Shown here: positions 8,137 through 16,774 of the stretch, piece after piece | Position numbering within the stretch: the first letter of the stretch is position 1 | How the letters are laid out: the number at the start of each line of letters is the position of its first letter | Source: Bradyrhizobium sp. Ghvi | GTDB lineage: Bacteria > Pseudomonadota > Alphaproteobacteria > Rhizobiales > Xanthobacteraceae | Direction: 5' to 3' | Length of the DNA: 64,000 bases | Assembly: GCF_900115265.1 (NCBI RefSeq) | Contig: NZ_FOVU01000003.1 | Span: 62,001-126,000 of the forward strand | Made by a program: the position numbers and the translations under genes | Notes under the pieces: generated by a model | The model's input: only the letters and a program-made list of their open reading frames with translations | Told to the model about the DNA's origin: nothing | Databases searched by the model: none

Positions 8137-9441
8137 CTACCCGTACAGCACCCGCGGTAAAATAGTGACAATGCCAGGCCAGAGCGTCAGCAGCAGCACG
8201 AAGCCGATCATGATCAGCAGATAAGGCATCGTCACGCGCGCGATGTAGCCGAGACCGTCTTCGGTCAGGCCTTGAATCACGAACAGGTTGAAGCCGACCG
8301 GCGGAGTGATCTGCGCCATCTCGACGGCGAGCACGAGGAAGATACCGAACCAGATCTCGTCGAAACCGGCCCCCTTCACGATCGGCAGCACGATCGGCAA
8401 CGTCATCACGATCATCGAGAAGCCATCGAGAAAGCAGCCGAGGACCAGGTAGAAAAAGACCAGCACCACGATCAGCATGAAGGGCGAAAGACCAAGCCCC
8501 TTCACGAACGCGGCGACCGCCTGTGGGATACCGAGGAAGGCCGCGGCATTACCGAGGATCGAGGCCCCTAGCACGATCAGCGCGATCATCGAACAGGTCA
8601 CGACCGAGCCGATCAACACGTCGCGCATCACCTGTTGCGACATCGAGCCCTGCGCCCAGGCAACCAGCCCTGCGCCAAGCACGCCAACGGCGGCGGCCTC
8701 CGACGGCGTCGCAAGCCCGCCATACATCGAGCCGAGCACGCAGGCGATCAGGAACAATGCCGGCGCGAGATCTTTCAGCGCGGCAAAGCGCGAGCCCCAC
8801 GATACCTGCGAAAGCTTGGTCTCTGTCTCCGGCACCATGCCGCGATTGAGGCTCGTGTGCAGCATCACCCAGCCCATGAAGGTGGCGGCCAGCAGCAGGC
8901 CGGGCAGCACGCCGGCGGTGAAGAGCTTGAGAATGGAAACGTCGCCAAGCACGCCGTAGATGATCATGATGTTCGACGGCGGGATCAGGAAACCGAGCGT
9001 GCCGGCGCCGGCGAGCGAGCCTATCGCGATATCGCGCGAATAGCCCCGGCGCATGAGTTCGTTGAGCGACATGCGGCCGATCACCTGCGTCGTCGCGGCC
9101 GAGGAGCCGGAGATCGCCGCGAAGATGGTGCAGCCGATCACGTTCACATGTAGCAGGCGGCCCGGCAAAAGGCCGGCCCATGGCGCCAGACCCTGGAACA
9201 GCGAGCGCGACAGGCGGGTGCGAAACAACAATTCGCCCATCAGGATGAACAGCGGTAGCGCCAGTAGCTCCTGCGTGGTCAGGATGTTCCAGGCGTATTG
9301 CGGCAGCAGCTTGTCGAGCGGGATCGAGCGAAACATCGCGAGCAGCAGCGTCGCGGTGAGCGCCAGCGTGAGGCCGATCCAGACGCCGCACGCCAGCAGT
9401 GCAAACAGGATCCCGAACAGGGCGACGACTTCGATGCTCAT
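8137..9441 (-). CDS. TRAP transporter large permease subunit (DctM type)
   Basis: A 434-residue membrane protein of the DctM family, the usual length. It is hydrophobic throughout with about 12 membrane segments, and shows the family motifs LLALPLFILMGELL, the glycine-rich GAGTLGFLIPPSNIMIIYG and the late EMAQITPPVGFNLFVIQG. It couples sodium entry to solute import in the inner membrane with the small subunit encoded 22 bases upstream. It is the last gene of the hyuA-hyuB-dctP-dctQ-dctM operon, which points to a cyclic amide or its open product as substrate. Confidence 0.95.
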   Translation of the reverse strand: MSIEVVALFGILFALLACGVWIGLTLALTATLLLAMFRSIPLDKLLPQYAWNILTTQELLALPLFILMGELLFRTRLSRSLFQGLAPWAGLLPGRLLHVNVIGCTIFAAISGSSAATTQVIGRMSLNELMRRGYSRDIAIGSLAGAGTLGFLIPPSNIMIIYGVLGDVSILKLFTAGVLPGLLLAATFMGWVMLHTSLNRGMVPETETKLSQVSWGSRFAALKDLAPALFLIACVLGSMYGGLATPSEAAAVGVLGAGLVAWAQGSMSQQVMRDVLIGSVVTCSMIALIVLGASILGNAAAFLGIPQAVAAFVKGLGLSPFMLIVVLVFFYLVLGCFLDGFSMIVMTLPIVLPIVKGAGFDEIWFGIFLVLAVEMAQITPPVGFNLFVIQGLTEDGLGYIARVTMPYLLIMIGFVLLLTLWPGIVTILPRVLYG

Positions 9442-9463
9442 GAATATCCGGGCGCTGGCGCGA

Positions 9464-10057
9464 TCATTCGACGGGAGAAGCCTTCATGCGATGATCCTCC
9501 AGCGGCAGGCCGAGCACGGCCTGGATCGCACGCGCGAGGAACTGGAGCGTGAGCAGCAGCATGCCGAAGGTGACGACGCTTTGCGGAAACCACAGCGGCG
9601 TGTCGCTCGAGGTCGAGACCTGGCCACGCACATAGGCGCCGAAAGCGAACTTCGCCATCGCCGAGGTCAGGAACGCCATGAAGGCAAAGCCGGCCGCGGC
9701 CGAAAGAATTTCGAGCGCGCGTTGCACCGGTGCCGGTGCGTTCTTCAGCAGCAGCACGACGCGGATGTGACCGCCGACGCGCAAGGTCATGGCAGCGCCG
9801 AAAGTGAACGAGGCCGCCATCAGATAGGAAGAGTATTCCCAGGCGATCGAGATCGTCGGCGGGAAGAACGGCAGGAAATTCGAAAGGAAGCGCGTTGCGA
9901 CCTCGCACAGCATCAGCAGCGTCAGGGTCAGCAGGCATCCGCCGCCGATCCAGCCGTCGAGCCGGCCAAGCCGGTCGATGGCATCGAGCAGGATGCGCAG
10001 CGGCGCCGGCGCCGCTGCGTTGAGGCTCTGCGGAGCTTCGGGCGAGACGCTCACCAC
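9464..10057 (-). CDS. TRAP transporter small permease subunit (DctQ type)
   Basis: A 197-residue inner membrane protein with four hydrophobic helices, of the DctQ family. Seen are the SIAWEYSSYLMAASFTFGAAM helix pair typical of the family and VGGHIRVVLLL just after it. The C-terminal helix is followed by a short cytoplasmic tail. It forms the membrane complex with the DctM subunit. It starts 10 bases after dctP ends, so all three TRAP genes are co-transcribed. The N-terminal 30 residues are rich in alanine and proline and of no clear function. Confidence 0.92.
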   Translation of the reverse strand: MVSVSPEAPQSLNAAAPAPLRILLDAIDRLGRLDGWIGGGCLLTLTLLMLCEVATRFLSNFLPFFPPTISIAWEYSSYLMAASFTFGAAMTLRVGGHIRVVLLLKNAPAPVQRALEILSAAAGFAFMAFLTSAMAKFAFGAYVRGQVSTSSDTPLWFPQSVVTFGMLLLTLQFLARAIQAVLGLPLEDHRMKASPVE

Positions 10058-10067
10058 GGCGTCACCC

Positions 10068-11069
10068 TCAGCCGCGCTTCATTTCGGCGAGATAGGCCCG
10101 CACTGGCTTGTCGGCAGCAGGTACGTGCTTGAGGAACGCGTCGAGCTGCGGCGCGGTCTTGCTGCGAATGTCCGCCATCATCGCCTCCGAGACCGGCACC
10201 ACCTCCATACCGCCCTCCTTGAGCCGATTGAGGCTGTCGACGTCGGCCTTGAGCGAATTGGCCCAGAAGCCCGGCTCCATCTTGGCTGCGATATCGGCAA
10301 CGAGCTTCTGCTGGTCGGCGCTCAGCGCCTTCCAGGAATCGAGATTGACGGTGAGCATCTGCGACGACCAGACGTGATTGGTCGGGTAGACGTATTTCAG
10401 GAATTCCCAGAATTTTCCGTCGACGCCTGATACCGCCGAGGTGGAGACGCCGGCGACAGCGCCGGAGGCCAGTGCGGGAATCGTCTCGCCCCAGGGAATC
10501 ATCACCGCCGCCATGCCGATCGCGTTCAGCATGTCGACGGCGTTCTTGTCAGGCACGCGGATCTTGATGTTCTTCAACCCGCCGACGTCGGCGATCTTGA
10601 CCTTGAGATGCAGATATTGTGTCGGCCACGGCACGATGTAGAGGATCTTCTGGTTGTTGCGCGCGGCGACCTTCTCGTATTCCGGCCGCACGTATTTGTG
10701 CAGCACCTTCAATTCGTCCATCGAGCCGCAGAGGAAGGGGATGCTCTCCACGCCCATGAAGGGCTCGTCGCCGACCTGCTGGATGTTGAGGACATCGGCG
10801 AGCGGCACGAGGCCGTCACGCACCGCTCGGAGATGCTCGGGTCCCTTGAAGCCGAGTTGGCCACCGGCCTTCACGGTAATGGCGACCGCGCCGCCGGTCT
10901 GCTTCTTCACCTCGTCCGCGAACGCCATCGCGTTCTGGGTGTGGAAATTGCCGTCGGGCCACACCGTCGACATGTCCCAGCTCACGGTCGCGGCCCGCGC
11001 GCGGGTCGAGATGTGGCTGGCGGCGAGTAGTGTCGCCGCGCCCGCGGTAAAATTCCTTCGCGTGATCAT
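10068..11069 (-). CDS. TRAP transporter substrate-binding protein (DctP type), Tat-exported
   Basis: A 333-residue periplasmic solute-binding protein. The N terminus TRRNFTAGAATLLAASH, with cleavage near ARA-A, is a Tat-type signal. The mature protein follows the DctP fold: VWPDGNFHTQNAMAFADEV near the start and NIKIRVPDKNAVDMLNAIG around the carboxylate-binding Arg of the family. The Arg suggests an anionic ligand. Gene order places it after hyuB with 39 bases between, so it very likely captures the substrate or product of the hydantoinase-type enzyme. The exact ligand cannot be read from sequence. Confidence 0.92.
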   Translation of the reverse strand: MITRRNFTAGAATLLAASHISTRARAATVSWDMSTVWPDGNFHTQNAMAFADEVKKQTGGAVAITVKAGGQLGFKGPEHLRAVRDGLVPLADVLNIQQVGDEPFMGVESIPFLCGSMDELKVLHKYVRPEYEKVAARNNQKILYIVPWPTQYLHLKVKIADVGGLKNIKIRVPDKNAVDMLNAIGMAAVMIPWGETIPALASGAVAGVSTSAVSGVDGKFWEFLKYVYPTNHVWSSQMLTVNLDSWKALSADQQKLVADIAAKMEPGFWANSLKADVDSLNRLKEGGMEVVPVSEAMMADIRSKTAPQLDAFLKHVPAADKPVRAYLAEMKRG

Positions 11070-11108
11070 TTTCCCCCTCGCTTTGCTAGGCGCACGACGC
11101 CTGATACG

Positions 11109-12767
11109 TCACCGGCCGTAACCGTAGACTGCGACCGCGTTGTCCGAAGACACAAGACCGCTCGCGACGTCGTCGTTGACGGCGGCGCGATCCCGCTCCA
11201 TGGGGTTGCCGATGCCGGCACCGCCGGGCGTCATCACCACCAGCCGGTCATCCGGCGGCACCTGTTGGAAGCCCTTGCCACGCAGCTTCTTGCCCGATTT
11301 CAGGCCGACATAGCCGGCCTCTCCGTTCATGCCGCCATCGCGCCCGCGCGGCGGATGATCAATGCGGTCGAAGGCGGCGAGAATGTCGAACGGCGCATCG
11401 ACGCCGCTGCCGACCTCGATGATCTGACCGAGGCCGCCACGGGTGCGTCCTGCCCCGCCGGAGTCGGGTCGCAACTCCTTGCGCCAGAAGATCAACGGCG
11501 TCTGCGTCTCCGCGATCTCGACCGGCGTGCCGCGCACGCCGCTCGGATAGGCGGTGGCCGACAGCCCGTCCTTCGCAAAGCGCGCGCCGGTGCCGCCATT
11601 GGAGGTCACCGCCATCGAGAACCCATAATTGCCGCCGACGCCCGAGCGCGTCTGCCCGCGCACGTTCAGATTCCACAGGCACGAGGTGCCTTCTGCGGGC
11701 ACGCGCTCGGGAATGATCTGGCGCAGGCAGCCGAACACGACGTCGGGCAGCATCTGGCCGATGATGTGGCGCGAGGCCACCGGTGCCGGCTTCGGCGCAT
11801 TGAGGATCGCGCCTGATGGCGCCGACACCGTCAGCGGCGAGAGCGAGCCGGCATTGTTCGGGATTTGCGAGGCGACCACGCAGCCGAGGCCGAACACGGT
11901 ATAGGCCGTGGTGTAGGACAAGGGCACGTTGATGCCGAACTTCGAAGCGGCGGAAGTGCCGTCAAAATCGACGTGAATGCCCTGCTCTGAGATCGTCAGC
12001 GTCGCCGCCAGCGTCACCGGCGCGTCGTAGCCGTCGACCACCATGCTGTTGCGCCAGCTGCCCTTCGGCAGCTTTGCGATCTCGGCCAGCACGGCCTCGC
12101 GCGAGCGGTCGCAGATGTAATCGCCGAGCTCATCGAGCGTGTCGATCCCGAACTCGGTCATCATCTCGACCAGACGCTCGCAGCCGACGTCGTTGCAGCC
12201 GGCGAGCGAATAGGTGTCGCCCTCAGTATCGATCGGCAGCCGCGTGTTGGTGCGGATCATCGCCATCAGCGTCTCGTTGACGACGCCCTGGTCGATCAGC
12301 TTCAGCATCGGGATGTAGAGACCCTCCATGAACACGTCGGTGGCGTCGGGGCCGAAGCCGATGCCGCCGATGTCCATCAGATGGCTGGTGCACGAGAACA
12401 ACGCCACCGGCTTGCCGTCCTTGAAGCACGGCGTTGTCACGACGAAGTCGTTGAGATGGCCGGTGCCCATCCAGGGGTCATTGGTGATGAAGGCGTCGCC
12501 TTCCTTCATCGTCTCGATCGGAAAGTGCGCAATGAAGTGCTTGACCGATTCCGCCATCGAGTTGACGTGACCGGGCGTACCGGTCACCGCCTGCGCCAGC
12601 ATCCGCCCCTTGAGGTCGAACACACCGGCCGAGAGGTCGCCGCATTCGCGTACGATCGGGCTGAAGGCGGTGCGAAGCAGCACCTGCGCCTGCTCCTCGA
12701 CCACGGCGATCAGCCGGTGCCACATGATCTGAAGGTCGATCAGGCTCGCGCCGCTTGCCTTGCTCAT
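11109..12767 (-). CDS. hyuB: hydantoinase B/oxoprolinase family protein
   Basis: A 552-residue subunit of an ATP-dependent ring-opening amidase (N-methylhydantoinase/5-oxoprolinase/acetophenone-carboxylase superfamily). It starts LIDLQIMWHRLIAVVEEQAQ, shows FSPIVRECGDLSAGVFD and NDPWMGTGHLNDF early and ends with TPGGAGIGNPMERD, all hallmarks of HyuB. The stop of hyuA and this start are 2 bases apart, so the two are translated together and form one enzyme. Length is as usual for the family. The substrate is not defined by sequence, but the operon's TRAP importer suggests an external cyclic amide or related acid. Confidence 0.93.
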   Translation of the reverse strand: MSKASGASLIDLQIMWHRLIAVVEEQAQVLLRTAFSPIVRECGDLSAGVFDLKGRMLAQAVTGTPGHVNSMAESVKHFIAHFPIETMKEGDAFITNDPWMGTGHLNDFVVTTPCFKDGKPVALFSCTSHLMDIGGIGFGPDATDVFMEGLYIPMLKLIDQGVVNETLMAMIRTNTRLPIDTEGDTYSLAGCNDVGCERLVEMMTEFGIDTLDELGDYICDRSREAVLAEIAKLPKGSWRNSMVVDGYDAPVTLAATLTISEQGIHVDFDGTSAASKFGINVPLSYTTAYTVFGLGCVVASQIPNNAGSLSPLTVSAPSGAILNAPKPAPVASRHIIGQMLPDVVFGCLRQIIPERVPAEGTSCLWNLNVRGQTRSGVGGNYGFSMAVTSNGGTGARFAKDGLSATAYPSGVRGTPVEIAETQTPLIFWRKELRPDSGGAGRTRGGLGQIIEVGSGVDAPFDILAAFDRIDHPPRGRDGGMNGEAGYVGLKSGKKLRGKGFQQVPPDDRLVVMTPGGAGIGNPMERDRAAVNDDVASGLVSSDNAVAVYGYGR

Positions 12768-12769
12768 GA

Positions 12770-14881
12770 TCAGGCCGCCTTCCGTTCCATGACGATGCTG
12801 CCGGCACCGTCGATATGGGCGTCAAAACTGGTCGAGACGAAGGTGGAGGTCTCGTCCTCCGCGATCACGGCAGGGCCGGCAATGGTCGCACCCGGCGCCA
12901 TGTCCTCGCGCCGATAGAGCGGGATCTCGATCACTTCCCCTGCGCGTCCGTCGAAGAACTTTCGGCTGCCGGACGCTTTGCCCGCGGGCTTGCGCGTGAC
13001 GGCCGCCGCCGCAGGCGGATTGCGCGCCTCGGTGGTCGCAAGCACCGACCAGCTCAGCACTTCGATCGCCGCGCCCGGGATCGGACGCTCGAACATCGCG
13101 GAATAGTCCGCCTCGAACTTCTGGCGGAGACCTGCGAGATCCGCCGATGTCAGCGGCCGGTTCGGCAGCTCGACCGAGATCTCATGGCCCTGGCCGACAT
13201 AGCGCATGAAGGCGGCGCGCCGTTCGCGCACCCGCGCGCCGGCAGCGCCCGGCTCGACCAGCGCACGGGCCTCCGTCGCCATCTCCTGCAAGAGGCTTGA
13301 AACCGCTTCGGTGTCGAAATCGTCGAGCCGGACGTGCCGGCTGCGCACCAGCTCATAGGCGATCGGCGCCGCCAGGAATCCGACTGCCGAGCCGACGCCG
13401 GCATTCGACGGCACGATCACGCGGGAAACGCCGATCTTCTCGGCGACGCGCGCCGCGTGCAGCGGCGCCGCGCCACCGAAGGCAATCAGGGTATGCTGGC
13501 CGACGATCTCGCCGCGCTCGACCGCGTGCACGCGCGCCGCGCTCGCCATGTTCTCGCAGACGACCTCGTGCACCGCATAGGCTGCAGTCTCGGCCGACAG
13601 GCCCAGGGGCTCGCCGACGCTACGCAGCAGCGCCTGCTTCGACAGCTCCGGATCGAGCTTGATCGTGCCACCCGCAAAGGCGCCCGGATCGATCATGCCC
13701 AGTGCAACGTCCGCGTCGGTCACGGCCGGACGCTGGCCACCACGGCCGTAACAGGCAGGCCCCGGCTCCGACGAGGCGCTCTCGGGGCCGACGGTGACGC
13801 GCTTCATCGCGTCGACATGCGCGATCGAGCCGCCGCCGGCGCCGATCTCGACCATCTCGATCACGGGGATGCGTACCGGCAGACCCGAGCCTTTCAGGAA
13901 GCGCGCCGCGCGATCGACCTCGAACACCCGCGAGGTCTCGGGCTGGTACTTTTCGATCAGGCAGATCTTTGCAGTGGTACCGCCCATGTCGAAGGAGAGC
14001 ACCTTGCTTTCGCCAAGACGCGCAGCAATCTGCGCCGAGAAGATCGCGCCGCCGGCAGGGCCGGATTCGACGAGCCGCACCGGAAAGCGCCGCGCCGTCT
14101 CGATCGAGGTGACGCCGCCGCCCGATGTGACGAGATAGATCGCACCGCGGAACTGCTCGACCTGCAAGGCATCCGCCATGCGCGCGAGATAGCCGTCGAT
14201 CAGCGGCTGGACATAGGCGTTGGCAACCGCGGTGGACGTGCGTTCGTACTCGCGGATCTCCGGGCACACGGCTGACGACATGGTCACGGAGATGCCAGGC
14301 ACTTCCTCAGCGATGATCGCGGCCGCGCGGCGCTCGTGTTCCGGATTGGCGTAGGAGTGCAGGAAAGCGATCGCAACGCTCTCGACATTCAGCGCGCGCA
14401 ATTTCGGGACGAGCGCGCGGACCGCCGCTTCGTCGAGTGGAAGGCGGACGCCACCGTGCGCATCGACGCGCTCGGGCACGGTGAAGCGCAGGCTCCTCGG
14501 CGCCAGCGGCGTCGGCTTGTCGATCGTGAGATCATACTGGTCGTAACGGCTCTCGGTGCCGATATCGAGCACGTCGCGAAAACCGTCGGTTGCGATCAGC
14601 GCGGTCTTGGCGCCGCGGCGCTCGATGATGGCGTTGGTCGCGAGCGTGGTGCCGTGAATGAAGACGTCGATATCGCTGATATGCGCGCGTGCGTCGGTGA
14701 GAATGAGACGCATCCCATCCAGCACCGCCTGCTCCGGGCGCTGGGGCGTCGTCAGGACTTTGCGGGTTTTGCGCACCGCACCCACGTCCAGCACGATGTC
14801 GGTGAACGTGCCACCGATATCGACGGCAAGCCGCACCTCGGCTCCCTCAAGCATTCCAGAAATCTCCGTGCTGATCGTCAA
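12770..14881 (-). CDS. hyuA: hydantoinase/oxoprolinase family protein, subunit A
   Basis: A 703-residue ATP-binding subunit of the hydantoinase/5-oxoprolinase family. The N-terminal domain carries the phosphate-binding VDIGGTFTDIVLD, with FIHGTTLATNAIIERRGA soon after. The central ASKHA-like domain has LSFDMGGTTAKICLIE and GAGGGSIAHVD, then TDADVALGMIDPG. The C-terminal domain ends with ETSTFVSTSFDAHIDG. The reaction is ATP-dependent opening of a cyclic amide, with HyuB. It is the first gene of the five-gene operon; the promoter should lie in the 117 bases before 14881. An alternative ATG at 14854 is possible, with the conserved region intact. Confidence 0.93.
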   Translation of the reverse strand: MTISTEISGMLEGAEVRLAVDIGGTFTDIVLDVGAVRKTRKVLTTPQRPEQAVLDGMRLILTDARAHISDIDVFIHGTTLATNAIIERRGAKTALIATDGFRDVLDIGTESRYDQYDLTIDKPTPLAPRSLRFTVPERVDAHGGVRLPLDEAAVRALVPKLRALNVESVAIAFLHSYANPEHERRAAAIIAEEVPGISVTMSSAVCPEIREYERTSTAVANAYVQPLIDGYLARMADALQVEQFRGAIYLVTSGGGVTSIETARRFPVRLVESGPAGGAIFSAQIAARLGESKVLSFDMGGTTAKICLIEKYQPETSRVFEVDRAARFLKGSGLPVRIPVIEMVEIGAGGGSIAHVDAMKRVTVGPESASSEPGPACYGRGGQRPAVTDADVALGMIDPGAFAGGTIKLDPELSKQALLRSVGEPLGLSAETAAYAVHEVVCENMASAARVHAVERGEIVGQHTLIAFGGAAPLHAARVAEKIGVSRVIVPSNAGVGSAVGFLAAPIAYELVRSRHVRLDDFDTEAVSSLLQEMATEARALVEPGAAGARVRERRAAFMRYVGQGHEISVELPNRPLTSADLAGLRQKFEADYSAMFERPIPGAAIEVLSWSVLATTEARNPPAAAAVTRKPAGKASGSRKFFDGRAGEVIEIPLYRREDMAPGATIAGPAVIAEDETSTFVSTSFDAHIDGAGSIVMERKAA

Positions 14882-14998
14882 GACTCAAGGTGAAAACGCA
14901 GCAATTTCCATGCCATCGAGCATGCCGAGACATGGCTGCGCCAAGCTATTCTGCTTGGCACCTATGCAATAGGCAAGTCATGTTGGCCTGGAGCGGGA

Positions 14999-15820
14999 TC
15001 AGAGCAGGAATGCAAGCGCCGCTTCGCAGCGCGCCTCGACTTTCAGCGTGAGGAGATCATCGGCGCGGGTGCGTCCGAGATTGACCGCGGCGATCGGAAT
15101 GTTGCGCTTCGCCGCAGCCTGCACAAAGCGAAATCCGGAATAGACCATCAGCGACGAGCCGACGATCAGCATGGCGTCGGCCTGCGACAGATGGTCTTGC
15201 GCAGCAGCAACCACGTCGCGGGGGACGTTCTCGCCGAAGAACACAACGTCAGGTTTGAGAATGCCGCCGCAGGCTTCGCAAGCAGGCACCTTGAACGAGG
15301 AGAATTCCGCGTGCTCCAGATCGGCATCGCCATCGGGCGCATCCGCAGCCTCCAGCGTCAGCCATTCGGGATTGGCACGGCCAAGCGCATCCTGGAAGTG
15401 GCTCCGCAGCGTCTTGCGGCCACAGCTCATGCAGCGGACCAGATCGAGCCGCCCGTGCAGATCGATCACCTGCCGGTGACCCGCAGATTGATGCAACCGA
15501 TCGACGTTCTGCGTCAGCAGCATCTCGCAGCGGCCGCCAGCCTCGAGCCGGGCGAGTGCGCGATGCGCATCGTTCGGCCGAGCCTGTCCGAACCGCCGCC
15601 AGCCGATCAGGCTGCGCGCCCAATAGTGCTGGCGCGTCGGCTCTTCCGACATGAAGGCCTGGAAATTGACCGGCTGGGTCCGCTTCCAATTGCCATCCCT
15701 ATCGCGATAGTCGGGAATGCCCGAATTGGTGCTGCAGCCGGCGCCGGTCAGCACGAACAGTTTTTCGTGCCGTTCAACGAATTCCTGGAGCGGAGGGCTT
15801 GCCGACGGAGCGTATGTCAT
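14999..15820 (-). CDS. SIR2 family NAD-dependent protein deacylase (sirtuin)
   Basis: A 273-residue sirtuin. Visible motifs are FVLTGAGCSTNSGIPDYRD (NAD binding), TQNVDRLHQSAG and the catalytic His in IDLHGRLD. Two zinc-binding Cys pairs follow (CMSCG and CEACGG), then GSSLMVYSGFRFV. It removes acyl groups from protein lysines using NAD. Zinc ligands and catalytic His are all present, so it should be active. The start at 15820 directly precedes the fold; upstream in-frame sequence is unrelated. It lies 44 bases after the SDR gene on the same strand and could be the last gene of the permease-SDR-sirtuin set, although it is functionally unrelated. Confidence 0.93.
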   Translation of the reverse strand: MTYAPSASPPLQEFVERHEKLFVLTGAGCSTNSGIPDYRDRDGNWKRTQPVNFQAFMSEEPTRQHYWARSLIGWRRFGQARPNDAHRALARLEAGGRCEMLLTQNVDRLHQSAGHRQVIDLHGRLDLVRCMSCGRKTLRSHFQDALGRANPEWLTLEAADAPDGDADLEHAEFSSFKVPACEACGGILKPDVVFFGENVPRDVVAAAQDHLSQADAMLIVGSSLMVYSGFRFVQAAAKRNIPIAAVNLGRTRADDLLTLKVEARCEAALAFLL

Positions 15821-15864
15821 GGTGCAGATGTAGTCTACGCCCCGGCATTTCGCCAGATCGCCCT

Positions 15865-16701
15865 CTAGCTCGCCCAGTTCTCGCGAAACTCCGGAAAGAG
15901 CGTCAACCCTCCGCAAGCATAGATGGTCTGCCCGGTAATGTAGCTGGCATCATCGGAGGCGAGGAAGGCGAACACGGCGGCGATCTCTTCCGGCGTGCCG
16001 ACGCGCCCGAGCGGAATATGGCTGGTGACGGTGTCCCGCTTCTTGGCATCGCCGGTCCAGGCCGCGTTGATCGGTGTATCGATTGCGCCGGGACCGACCG
16101 CGTTGACGCGAATGCCGCGGCCGGCAAATTCCAGGGCCAGCGTGCGGGTCAGATTGGCCATGCCGCCCTTGCTGATGGAATAGGCGAGATAGCCCGGCTT
16201 CGGAATGATCTGGTGGACACTGGAGCAGTTGATGATGCTGCCGCCTCCGCCGCGCGCGACGAAATGCGCGAGCGCCTTCTGCGCGCACAGCACGGCACCG
16301 TTGAGATTGACGTCAATGATGCGGCGATAGGTTTCGATGTCGAGCGCCTCGCTCGGCGATTCCCGCTGGAAGCCGGCATTGTTGACGAGACAATCGAGTC
16401 GCTTCCAGCGCGCCAGGACGGTCTCGAACATGGCCGCGACCTCCGGCTCGTTGCTGACGTCGGCCCTGACGATGACATGGTCGAGCTTGCCGTGGCCGCG
16501 ATCGCTCGATCCCGTCCTCGCGAGCGACAGCGTCTCCTCCGCCTTCCCGGGATGATCGATATAGTTGATGGCGACAGTCGCGCCTTCCTGGGCGAGCCTG
16601 ACGGCAACGGCGCGACCGATGCCTTGTGAGGCACCTGTCACCAGCACATGGCGGCCGACAAGGCGTGACGGAAAGGCGGTCGAGAGATCGGTCTGCGGCA
16701 T
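15865..16701 (-). CDS. SDR family oxidoreductase
   Basis: A 278-residue classical short-chain dehydrogenase/reductase. The cofactor motif TGASQGIG is at residues 22-29, NNAGF follows, the catalytic Ser is in INCSSVHQ, and Tyr/Lys are in YSISK. An extended C terminus has ASYITGQTIYACGGL, typical of glucose-dehydrogenase-like SDRs. The substrate is unknown; similar proteins act on sugars or polyols. GGAG lies 8 bases before the ATG at 16701. It follows the NCS2 permease gene by 73 bases on the same strand, so co-transcription is likely, but a metabolic link between the two is not evident. Confidence 0.9.
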   Translation of the reverse strand: MPQTDLSTAFPSRLVGRHVLVTGASQGIGRAVAVRLAQEGATVAINYIDHPGKAEETLSLARTGSSDRGHGKLDHVIVRADVSNEPEVAAMFETVLARWKRLDCLVNNAGFQRESPSEALDIETYRRIIDVNLNGAVLCAQKALAHFVARGGGGSIINCSSVHQIIPKPGYLAYSISKGGMANLTRTLALEFAGRGIRVNAVGPGAIDTPINAAWTGDAKKRDTVTSHIPLGRVGTPEEIAAVFAFLASDDASYITGQTIYACGGLTLFPEFRENWAS

Positions 16702-16774
16702 AAGCTTTCTCCGGGATGCTTCATCATGGATGGAACCGGCGTTTTGTTCCATCCCGCAGGCGCATCGCTGGGAT

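Noticed and set aside
14950-14975. Sigma-54 promoter before hyuA
   Set aside because: A TGGCAC is present but the GC element is not at the required spacing, and it is on the wrong strand.
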